Below are positions 6,141 through 12,294 of a stretch of 12,294 nucleotides of DNA, in pieces. The stretch is from CAYNFH01 sp964396385 (GTDB lineage: Bacteria > Armatimonadota > Chthonomonadetes > Chthonomonadales > CAJBBX01): NCBI GenBank assembly GCA_964396385.1, contig CAYNFH010000194.1, forward strand, positions 1 to 12,294, in the 5' to 3' direction. The notes under the pieces are model-generated. The model saw only the letters and a list, made by a program, of their open reading frames with translations, had not been told where the DNA came from and ran no database searches. Made by a program: the position numbers and the translations under genes. The first letter of the stretch is position 1. Every line of letters starts with the position of its first letter.

Positions 6141-8984
6141 TCAGCTTCCCGTTCCGATGATGAGCGTAGGGTCGAGAGGGTACGCGCCCATGCGGGCACC
6201 GTAGAGGCAGAGGCCGCCGGCGGAGCCGGAGCGGGGGACCTCGAAGCGTACGCACAGCTCGCCGCTGCGGGCCCCATCCAGTATCCGGCGCGTCGTCGCC
6301 GCGTCCGCTTCAATAGAGCGCAGGTAGCCGTAGGAGGCGTACTCGAAGTCCGGGAAGTTGTGGGCGCTCAGCACGCCACGGCAGTCGGCCGGGTCGTCGG
6401 GCAGGTCCACCGAGCCGATGGCGATTCCGTTCACGGACACTATGACGAAGGAGGCCAGCTTGCGCTCTTCCGTCTGCGGATAGCTCAGAGTGGAGGGGTG
6501 CCAGCGCCGCTTCCAGCCGATGCGGTAGCTCGCCGTGCGGGCGCCCGCTTCAAACAGGAGCTGCAGCCCCTGGACGTCGGCAGGTGAAAGCTCTTCCGGC
6601 AGCGGGACTGTGTACTCCACCCAGCCGGCCCCGGTCGCGCCGAGCTTGTTGCCCAGGGGTCCGAACATCGGCGTTGGCCAGGAGCAGTCCGTGAAGTCGC
6701 CGGGCTTGAAACGCAACGCCCAGCCCTCCGGTGCCCGCTCCTGGACCGGGAGGGTGGGCTCCGTTACCTCTACGTTCACGTAGTTCCGGGCCCGGATACC
6801 ACTCGCACTCTCTACCTGGGCCCTCACTGTCACCAGGCACGGCTCGGCCGGCAGCCGGAGCTCCACGGTGCCGGCATCGACCACACCGAACCGTTTGGGG
6901 TGAACAGGAATGCGACCCTCGCCGCAGGATTTCCGCACTCCGAATCGGTCCATCGCCCACGCCTTCCAGACCAGGTCCGCCCGCTCAATCCTCTGAGCGC
7001 CCCAGTTGGAGAAGAAGGCCGACGCGCGGAAGACGGAGCCGGGTGGGAGCGTCTGACAGGGCGGGCAGTCCAGCCCCACAAAGTCGGCGCCGTTCAGGTC
7101 CGCCACGGCCATGCCATCCACAAAGGCGTCGTAACCGAACTCCTTTCGGGTGCGGTCGTAGTTCAGCAGGCCGTTGTGCTCCCATTCGATGTCGGTGAGC
7201 TCGGTGTAAACGTAGCCGCATATCTTGTTGTGCCGGCGCAGCTCCGTGGTCAGGAACTTGAAGGTGTAAGAGATGTCCTTGTCGCCGCCGCTAGAGCCGA
7301 GTCCCGCGTACTCACTGTTCAGCAGCGGCTGGCCGCCGTACTTGAACTCCGCCGAGCCGGGGATGTGGCTGTGGCGACTCACGTAGTTGAACGGCGAGCC
7401 GGCGTAGGTCTGGTTGACAATCCGCTCCACGTGGCGCCGCGCCCGATCGTACCCTGGGATGTAGAAGTGCCAGGTGTTCAGGTCCGTGGTGACGTGGTCG
7501 TACAGGCAGGCGGAGTTATCTTCGATGAGGCGCGTGGGGTCCAGCTCGCGCGCGAGGCCGAACATTTCCCCGATCCAGCGCCAGCTCGCAGGAGTCTGAT
7601 GCTCTTCCAGCCCCCACGTCTCATTAAACAGGATCCAGGCGAAAATCGAGGGGTGGGAGAAGTCTCGCTCCACGGCGGTGCGGAACGTTGCCTCCCAGTT
7701 GGCCCGCGCCGAGGGGGTGTAGATGAGCACGGAGGGCAGGTCGTACATCACCAGCAGCCCGAGCCGGTCCGCCCAGTAGTAGTAGCGCGGCTCGTTTACC
7801 TTGATATGGCAGCGGACCATGTTCAGGCCCATCTCTTTGGCCGCCTGGAGGTCCGCGCGGATCGCCTCATCGCTGGGGTAGGTGTGCAGCCCGTCCGGAT
7901 GGTAGGCCTGATCCAGCACGCCGCGGAGGTAGACCGGCTCGCCATTCAAGAGCACGTACTCGTACTCGTTTCCTTCCCACCTTGCACGTCCCACCGACCG
8001 CAGCCCGAAGTAGGTCTGCACCTCGTCCGGCTCACTGCCCTCCGGCGCCAACCGTACTACGCAGTCGTACAGGTGCGGGTCCTCCGGCGACCACGCCGTT
8101 GGGTTCGGAACGCGCACCTCGAGGCGGTGCTCCGACTCGGCGGCTGAAAGCGAGACGCTCTCTTCCACCGTGGGGAACGCGCCCTCTGCAGACTCGATCG
8201 TGAGACGTGCCGATCCAGAAGCCAGGCTGCTCACGCCCACGCGGAAACCGGCGCTGCCGGTCTCGGGGTCGCCGGTCACGTGGATGCGGGTGAGGTGCGT
8301 TTCCGGCCGGCCCTCCAGCCACACGGTCTGCCAGATACCGCCGCAGTGGGTGTACCAGGTCTCCGTCTGCTTCCCGAGCGGCGTATCCGCATTGCAGGCA
8401 TCGTAGGCGCGGACCACCAGGTTGGCGGGCTTCCCCGGGCGCACGTACTGGCCGATGTCCAGGTAGAACGGGGTATAGCCGCCGGCGTGCTCCGCCACGA
8501 ACCGGCCGTTCACCCAGACCCGGGCGTGCCAGTCCACCGCCCCGAAGCAGAGGAAGGGACGCCGCTTCCACTTCACGCCCGCTCCAATGGCCGTGGGCGC
8601 CATGGCCGAGTCCTCCGCGCTGGGCAGCCCCGTGGCGTCTCGCGGGCCGCTGGGGGAATCCTCTTCGGCCCAGCTCGCCGGGATCTCGATCACGCGCCGG
8701 TACCACGCCACTCCTTTGTACTCCGCATTGCCGACGTGCGAGAGGCGGCTTTCCCAGGGGAACGGCACGACTATCTCGCCGCGAAAGGGATCGGAGTGGA
8801 CGGTGGTGGGGTGGGCGCCGAGCGCGGGAGGCTGCATGCGGTACCACCGCATCTGCTCCCCTACGTTCTGGGGGTCGAAGGTGAACTGCCAGCGGCCGTT
8901 GAGGTTGATCCACTCCTCCCGGCGGAAGTCCGGCCGCGGATGCTCCGGTCGGGGCAGGTCCAGGTTCGGTTCAGAATCCGGCAT
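6141..8984 (-). CDS. Glycoside hydrolase family 2 enzyme (beta-galactosidase/beta-glucuronidase type), cytoplasmic
   Basis: This 947-residue retaining beta-glycosidase starts with a jelly-roll sugar-binding domain (about 15-225: WINLNGRWQFTFDP, VVPFPWES, WYRR, VWVNG, CGGIWQTVWLE). An immunoglobulin-like sandwich follows (about 228-330, ending FGLRSV), then the TIM barrel (about 340-640). The acid/base Glu455 is in ILFNETWG and the nucleophile Glu558 is in LLNSEYAG. HIKVNEPRYYYWADRLGLLVMYDLP (393-417) is typical of the GH2 barrel. Residues about 640-947 form one or more extra beta-rich domains that I cannot name. A low-complexity Ser/Pro/Ala insert lies at about 106-138 in the first domain. 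There is no signal peptide, so substrates must be imported. The start ATG at 8982-8984 has no clear ribosome-binding site. The monosaccharide released cannot be fixed from sequence alone. Confidence 0.9.
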   Translation of the reverse strand: MPDSEPNLDLPRPEHPRPDFRREEWINLNGRWQFTFDPQNVGEQMRWYRMQPPALGAHPTTVHSDPFRGEIVVPFPWESRLSHVGNAEYKGVAWYRRVIEIPASWAEEDSPSGPRDATGLPSAEDSAMAPTAIGAGVKWKRRPFLCFGAVDWHARVWVNGRFVAEHAGGYTPFYLDIGQYVRPGKPANLVVRAYDACNADTPLGKQTETWYTHCGGIWQTVWLEGRPETHLTRIHVTGDPETGSAGFRVGVSSLASGSARLTIESAEGAFPTVEESVSLSAAESEHRLEVRVPNPTAWSPEDPHLYDCVVRLAPEGSEPDEVQTYFGLRSVGRARWEGNEYEYVLLNGEPVYLRGVLDQAYHPDGLHTYPSDEAIRADLQAAKEMGLNMVRCHIKVNEPRYYYWADRLGLLVMYDLPSVLIYTPSARANWEATFRTAVERDFSHPSIFAWILFNETWGLEEHQTPASWRWIGEMFGLARELDPTRLIEDNSACLYDHVTTDLNTWHFYIPGYDRARRHVERIVNQTYAGSPFNYVSRHSHIPGSAEFKYGGQPLLNSEYAGLGSSGGDKDISYTFKFLTTELRRHNKICGYVYTELTDIEWEHNGLLNYDRTRKEFGYDAFVDGMAVADLNGADFVGLDCPPCQTLPPGSVFRASAFFSNWGAQRIERADLVWKAWAMDRFGVRKSCGEGRIPVHPKRFGVVDAGTVELRLPAEPCLVTVRAQVESASGIRARNYVNVEVTEPTLPVQERAPEGWALRFKPGDFTDCSWPTPMFGPLGNKLGATGAGWVEYTVPLPEELSPADVQGLQLLFEAGARTASYRIGWKRRWHPSTLSYPQTEERKLASFVIVSVNGIAIGSVDLPDDPADCRGVLSAHNFPDFEYASYGYLRSIEADAATTRRILDGARSGELCVRFEVPRSGSAGGLCLYGARMGAYPLDPTLIIGTGS

Positions 8985-9136
8985 ACGCCCAAGACTTCGA
9001 CGGCGGCCCCCAGGTTCCTGCCCGACGCGGGGTTCAGGTGTTTAGGGATTCAGCAGGAGCGGAGGCGATCCGGAGAAGAAGACAGGGTCATCCTTCCATC
9101 CGAACGAGCCTTGCCACCTGCGTGGAGCTGAACCCA
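8985..9136. other. Divergent intergenic region between GH2 and the DUF6785-like gene
   Basis: This 152-base segment should hold the two divergent promoters. I see no strong -10/-35 pair, clear operator palindrome or terminator. The upstream in-frame extension of the membrane protein from 9038 lies within it and is judged noncoding. Confidence 0.5.
9124..9127 (+). promoter_or_regulatory. Ribosome-binding site deciding the membrane-protein start
   Basis: GGAG ends 9 bases before ATG 9137. The longer frame from 9038 adds 33 Arg/Ser-rich residues without family character, so 9137 is preferred. Confidence 0.6.
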
Positions 9137-11122
9137 ATGCAAACTGCTAGTCTGGAGGAAATCCCCGCCTCCGATTCTCCCGTTGTTCCCGCCGGCTTGG
9201 CGATCGCCGAACCTGTCAGTGTACGACCGGCGCGGGCGATGGCACTGGGGGCGGTCTGCTGTCTCATCATAGGGGTGGGGGCGCCGTACAGCACGCACCT
9301 CCTGCACAGCTCCTTCGTGGACCTGGACTACAGCACTCCTGCGGCCGTCTTCCTGCTGTTCGTCCTAATCGGGCTGCTCAATCCGGCTCTTCGCGCCCTC
9401 TCGCGGCGCCGGGCGCTGGCCCCGGCGGAGATCATCGTCATCTACACCATGATGATCGTCGCCTGCGCGCTCAGCACGATGGGAATGGCGTCGCAGCTCG
9501 TCCCCACCATCGCCGCCGCGAGCTACTACGGCCGCAACCAGCCGGCATGGCAGCAGCACATCTGGCCGTACCTGAAGCCCTGGCTTGCCCCGGACGCGCA
9601 CGCCTCAGCGCGGCTGTTCGACGGGCTCAAGCCGGGCGAGACCATCCCGTGGGCGGCCTGGGCAACCCCGCTCGCGGCCTGGGCCGTGCTTCTGCTCGCG
9701 CTCTATACCGCCAGCATCAGCCTGATGGCCATCTTCCGCCGCCAGTGGGTGGACCGTGAGCGGCTGGCCTATCCGCTCACGCAGCTTCCGATAGAGATCG
9801 TCCGAACGCCCACAATGGGGGAGCGACCGCTCCTGCGCGATCCGGTAATGTGGATGGGCTTCGCCACCGCCTTCGGCTGTGCTTCCGCGCGGGGGCTTCA
9901 CCACTACTGGCCGCCGCTCCCGGACTTTGACCCCGTATGGCAGATCCCGGCGTTCCGCAACACCATCCAGCTCGATCTGCGGCTCAGCTTCCCCATGATC
10001 GGCTTCTTCTTTCTGGCGAACGCGGAGGCGGTCTTCAGCCTGTGGCTGTTCAACCGGATCATGTGGGCGGTGCAGGGCTGGATGGCCATGACAGGGACCA
10101 CGTACCGGGCGGAGCTCGGGCCCTACAGCGCGGAGCCCATCTTCGCGCAGATCGCGCTCGGAGGGCTGATAGGAGTGGCATTCAGCGTGGTTCGTGGCGC
10201 ATGGCCGCACCTAAAGTCCGTGGCTGCCGCGGCCTTTGGGCGGGAGCGGACCGATGACGCGGACGAGCCGATGAGCTACCGGTCCGCCTTCTGGCTCATG
10301 ACGGCATCCGTCCTGGTCATGGCGGTCTGGCTCTACCTCTCCGGCATGCCCCTGTTCGCGGTGCCGGTCCTGCTAATCGGTGTGTTCGTGGTGTTTCTGG
10401 CCATGACGCGCATCGTGGTGGAGAGCGGCATGGCGGAGGCGCAGGCCCCGTCCGTTCCCGCCGGATTCACTTATGCTCTGCTGGGCGGGCGCATGGTGGG
10501 ACCGGTCGGTATGACCGCGCAGAGTCTGACCTACGTCTGGGGCGGGGACCTGCGCACGCTGGTGATGACCTCCGCCGCCAACGGGTACCGGATGAGCGAC
10601 CTGCTGCGCGGCCGGCGCCGCCTGCTCACGGGGGCAATGTTCCTGGCCTTGTTCGTTACCGCGCCGGCCGCCATCCTGTCCACCCTCTATCTGGGCTATA
10701 CCCACGGCGGCGTGAGCCTGAACGAGTGGTTCTTCATCAACGGGCCGCAGTGGCCCTACAAGTGGATCGCAGACCGGAACGCCAATCCTACGCCGCCCAA
10801 CGTGGAGGGTTGGGCGCTCATCGCCTGCGGCGGCCTCTTCGCCTCCTGGCTCGCCCTCATGCGCCAGCGGTTCGTCTGGTGGCCGCTGCATCCGGCCGGC
10901 TTCGCCATCGCGCCGACGTGGATCATGAACGAGCAGTGGCTCAACGCATTTATCGCGTGGCTCCTGCGGGGCATTATTGTGCGGTACGGGGGCCGGCGCG
11001 GCTATCTCGCGCTGCGACCGTACTTCCTCGGTCTGATCCTGGGCCAGTTCGCCGCGACCGGCCTCTGGGTCTTCCTGGACGCCCTCACCGGCGCCCGTGG
11101 GAATCAGGTTTTCTGGATGTGA
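9137..11122 (+). CDS. Polytopic membrane protein, DUF6785/DUF6784 type (OPT-like)
   Basis: The 661-residue protein has a short cytoplasmic N-terminus followed by about a dozen or more hydrophobic helices. Recognisable blocks are LSRRRALAPAEIIVIYTMMIVACAL, where the second and third helices meet, RRQWVDRERLAYPLTQLPIE, RIVVESGM, and WWPLHPAGFAI near the C-terminus. This pattern matches, from memory, the DUF6785/DUF6784 proteins that are frequent in Armatimonadota and Planctomycetota and that resemble the oligopeptide transporter (OPT) family. Transport function is unproven. It is transcribed divergently from the cytoplasmic GH2 gene, so a role in uptake of glycosides or peptides is a reasonable guess. 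The start ATG 9137 has GGAG 9 bases upstream. It ends with TGA 55 bases from a converging gene. Confidence 0.75.
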   Translation: MQTASLEEIPASDSPVVPAGLAIAEPVSVRPARAMALGAVCCLIIGVGAPYSTHLLHSSFVDLDYSTPAAVFLLFVLIGLLNPALRALSRRRALAPAEIIVIYTMMIVACALSTMGMASQLVPTIAAASYYGRNQPAWQQHIWPYLKPWLAPDAHASARLFDGLKPGETIPWAAWATPLAAWAVLLLALYTASISLMAIFRRQWVDRERLAYPLTQLPIEIVRTPTMGERPLLRDPVMWMGFATAFGCASARGLHHYWPPLPDFDPVWQIPAFRNTIQLDLRLSFPMIGFFFLANAEAVFSLWLFNRIMWAVQGWMAMTGTTYRAELGPYSAEPIFAQIALGGLIGVAFSVVRGAWPHLKSVAAAAFGRERTDDADEPMSYRSAFWLMTASVLVMAVWLYLSGMPLFAVPVLLIGVFVVFLAMTRIVVESGMAEAQAPSVPAGFTYALLGGRMVGPVGMTAQSLTYVWGGDLRTLVMTSAANGYRMSDLLRGRRRLLTGAMFLALFVTAPAAILSTLYLGYTHGGVSLNEWFFINGPQWPYKWIADRNANPTPPNVEGWALIACGGLFASWLALMRQRFVWWPLHPAGFAIAPTWIMNEQWLNAFIAWLLRGIIVRYGGRRGYLALRPYFLGLILGQFAATGLWVFLDALTGARGNQVFWM

Positions 11123-11177
11123 GGGCCCGTAGCATAATGGAGGGAACCTCGCGGCTAGGGACCCGACGTAAAGTGCC

Positions 11178-11930
11178 TTATTGAGCGCTTGAGCGGCCGG
11201 AACGGCGTAGTTGATCCAGCTCACGACGAAGGGGTGCCCAGTAGGCGCGGTCTGCCCCGCGCTCTCGGTCCTCTTCGTCCCCCAGGCCGCTCACCACGCC
11301 CTCTAGATCATTCAGCAGGGCCGCCTCCAGGAGCTGACGCTGACTGAGAGTTGCCCGAGCTGCTTCCTGGTAGCGGCGGACGACTTCGACTAGTAGATCT
11401 GGAGTCCGCAGCTCCTGTAGCCAGAATTGAACCTGGTCGGCGCTGGGCTTGTCGCGGAACGCGAGGTAATTCACCTCGACGAGCCGACGGATCATCGGCC
11501 AGTCTTTGTCCCGTTGGGTCTTCTTGGCGGCGACTAGATCCGGGAGGGCGAGCAAGTCGACCCGTTGTCCGCTTTCCAGTTCAAGGGTCGTGCGCCTCTT
11601 CCACAGGTCCTCGAACGGTGCCACACCGCGCATCTTAGACATAACGTCGATCCGTAGTCTCAGCGCTTCCGGATGATTGCAGCGAAAGTGAATGGCGTGC
11701 CCGCGTTCCAGGTACTGCGCCTCAAATGGGGGAACCGCGATTCGCTCCGCCCGGAGGTCCGCTAGCGCGGCTTGCAGCCGCTTGAGGTTGGCCGGGCTGG
11801 CCACGATGCAGACGTCGGCGTCGCGGCTAAACTCCGCTGCGCCGTATAATACGCACGCCTGCCCGCCCATGAGCAGGTGGCGTACCCTGTGCTTCCTCAA
11901 AGTAGAAAGGGCTTTGAGTATCGGGTTCAT
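11178..11930 (-). CDS. Nucleotidyltransferase-fold protein, candidate toxin-antitoxin or resistance component
   Basis: This 250-residue protein has the minimal nucleotidyltransferase core: GGQACVLYG (22-30), SRDADV with metal ligands Asp37 and Asp39, and a third acid Asp95 in LRIDV. DLLALPDLVAAKKTQRDKDW (125-144) matches the segment seen in AbiEii-like and related stand-alone nucleotidyltransferases, so NMP transfer to protein or RNA is possible. The C-terminal 100 residues are helical and charged with no named domain. The ATG at 11928-11930 lies inside the preceding small gene, overlapping it out of frame by about 104 bases. It ends with TAA. The substrate is unknown, and the TA role is inferred only from the fold and pairing with a small acidic protein. 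Confidence 0.82.
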   Translation of the reverse strand: MNPILKALSTLRKHRVRHLLMGGQACVLYGAAEFSRDADVCIVASPANLKRLQAALADLRAERIAVPPFEAQYLERGHAIHFRCNHPEALRLRIDVMSKMRGVAPFEDLWKRRTTLELESGQRVDLLALPDLVAAKKTQRDKDWPMIRRLVEVNYLAFRDKPSADQVQFWLQELRTPDLLVEVVRRYQEAARATLSQRQLLEAALLNDLEGVVSGLGDEEDRERGADRAYWAPLRRELDQLRRSGRSSAQ

Positions 11931-12057
11931 CGTCCATCGAGCCGCCGAGGGCCAGATAGGTGTCCCACATCAGGTCCTGAGCGCGCCAGCGCTCCTGGGG
12001 TGTCATGCGGAACCATTCCACCCACTCCTCCTCCCAAATGTCCTCCGGCTGAATCAC
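11827..12057 (-). CDS. Small acidic protein overlapping the nucleotidyltransferase gene
   Basis: The 76-residue product has an acidic, Trp-rich N-terminus (EDIWEEEWVEWF), a central helix (PQERWRAQDLMWDTYLALGG, 20-39), an acidic linker (DDEPDTQSPF) and a basic end (GRAGVRIIRRSGV). The GTG at 12055-12057 has a strong ribosome-binding site, and TAGGGG followed by six A puts GGGG at ideal spacing. It starts 9 bases after the TAG that ends the extended OsmC frame. Its last 35 codons are read in a different frame from the nucleotidyltransferase start. I recall similar small proteins ending in R.GVR.IRRSGV beside such nucleotidyltransferases but could not check this. An antitoxin or partner role is inference. 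Confidence 0.65.
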   Translation of the reverse strand: MIQPEDIWEEEWVEWFRMTPQERWRAQDLMWDTYLALGGSMDDEPDTQSPFYFEEAQGTPPAHGRAGVRIIRRSGV

Positions 12058-12066
12058 TTTTTTCCC

Positions 12067-12294
12067 CTACGCCAGGGATACCTCGACGTTCACCTGGGTC
12101 GCCACGGCGACCGCGCGGTAGAGCGGTCACCTGCCCTTGAATCGCTCCACCAGGTCTTGAGCCTGCTGGCGGTCCACCCCTGTGATGGCAATCCGGAGAT
12201 TGACGCTCTGGAAGTTGGCCGGGTCCGCCTTGGTGCGGATGCCCTCGGCGTGTGCCTCCACCTTCTGAAGCGTCACGCCGTCCTGCCGGGCGAG
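12067..12294 (-). CDS. OsmC/Ohr-family redox protein, 5' partial, in-frame TGA at the C-terminal cysteine (candidate selenoprotein)
   Basis: OsmC/Ohr proteins are thiol peroxidases or related redox proteins with two conserved cysteines. Only the C-terminal part is in the window: 55 codons from the right edge (TLQKVEAHAEGI, VNLRIAITGVDRQQAQ, DLVERFKGR), then TGA at 12127-12129. The same frame continues PLYRAVAVATQVNVEVSLA to TAG at 12067-12069. Family members have Cys before P-L/V-Y/H at this place, so TGA replaces the second redox cysteine. The 19 codons after TGA keep very high GC at third positions (18 of 19), like coding DNA. A hairpin with SECIS-like spacing follows. The alternatives are a nonsense mutation, a sequencing error (TGC to TGA) or true termination at TGA. 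The N-terminal cysteine lies off the window. Confidence 0.7.
12092..12119 (-). promoter_or_regulatory. Putative bacterial SECIS stem-loop
   Basis: Read on the minus strand, GGTCGC (12112-12107) pairs with GCGACC (12102-12097) around a CGTG loop. An outer ACC (12119-12117) pairs with GGT (12094-12092) across a small internal loop. The apical loop begins 20 bases after the TGA and carries G in its second position. These features fit the general bacterial SECIS model: a hairpin just downstream of UGA with a loop G near the start. GC-rich DNA forms such hairpins by chance, so this supports the case but does not prove it. Confidence 0.5.

Larger units (their letters stand above)
6006..6143. repeat. 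REP-like imperfect inverted repeat between convergent genes
   Basis: The left arm (about 6006-6045, ttcaccacagag...) and right arm (about 6111-6143, ...ctctgtggttca) are imperfect reverse complements. The core accacagag (6009-6017) matches ctctgtggt (6132-6140) exactly, and a further 12 of 17 inner positions match. CACAGAG-type dispersed inverted repeats are common in intergenic DNA of several environmental phyla (from memory, not checked here). The right arm runs into the GH2 stop codon (6141-6143). It could fold as a long hairpin and act as a bidirectional terminator or mRNA 3' end. Confidence 0.75.

Noticed and set aside
5673..6587. Plus-strand frame overlapping the PhyH gene and the repeat, with a LCVLCALCG segment
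   Set aside because: That peptide is the translation of the CACAGAG-type repeat arm; the rest is a shadow of PhyH and GH2.
6900..8147. 415-codon plus-strand frame opposite GH2
   Set aside because: It is a GC-driven shadow of the GH2 barrel-coding region with Arg/Val/Gly-biased composition.
11123..11177. Terminator between the convergent membrane-protein and nucleotidyltransferase genes
   Set aside because: I found no stable stem followed by a T run in these 55 bases.
12067..12129. TGA reassigned as an ordinary amino acid in this organism
   Set aside because: TGA is the clear stop of several other genes here (fucosidase, PhyH, GH2, the DUF6785-like gene), so a genome-wide code change does not fit.

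Overview
This is a GC-rich (roughly 60-65 percent by eye) bacterial chromosomal fragment with tightly packed genes, standard stop-codon use (TGA, TAG and TAA all end clear genes) and no rRNA, tRNA, CRISPR array or insertion sequence. A 10-base run of N at 1231-1240 shows it comes from a draft or metagenomic scaffold. The gene mix is a membrane pyrophosphatase, Tat-exported GH29 fucosidase, large cytoplasmic GH2 enzyme, PhyH dioxygenase and a DUF6785-type polytopic protein. That mix suggests Armatimonadota or a related glycan-degrading phylum such as Planctomycetota. The assignment is inference; no marker gene is present.

Left region: a membrane-bound pyrophosphatase gene (hppA) runs in from the left edge to 1784. 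The N run breaks its reading frame only apparently. A strong hairpin at 1810-1841 separates it from a converging minus-strand operon (5091 down to 1870). That operon encodes a Tat-signal GH29 alpha-L-fucosidase followed by two related membrane-anchored helical-repeat proteins, with gene overlaps of 44 and 10 bases.

Middle region: a 202-base divergent intergenic segment with two inverted repeats separates the fucosidase from a plus-strand PhyH-family Fe(II)/2-oxoglutarate dioxygenase (5294-5998). This converges on a 947-residue GH2 glycosidase on the minus strand (6141-8984). A REP-like inverted repeat with a nested triple octamer fills the gap between them. Divergent from GH2 is a 661-residue polytopic membrane protein (9137-11122) of the DUF6785/OPT-like type. 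Together these genes suggest carbohydrate or glycoside scavenging: an exported fucosidase, a cytoplasmic beta-glycosidase and a possible transporter.

Right region, all minus strand: an OsmC/Ohr-family gene enters from the right edge. It has an in-frame TGA exactly where the family carries its C-terminal redox cysteine. The same frame continues through a convincing OsmC C-terminus to a TAG, and a hairpin downstream of the TGA has the spacing expected of a bacterial SECIS element, so this is a candidate selenoprotein. Nine bases later a small acidic protein gene starts. It overlaps out of frame, by about 104 bases, a nucleotidyltransferase-fold gene, giving a toxin-antitoxin-like pair.
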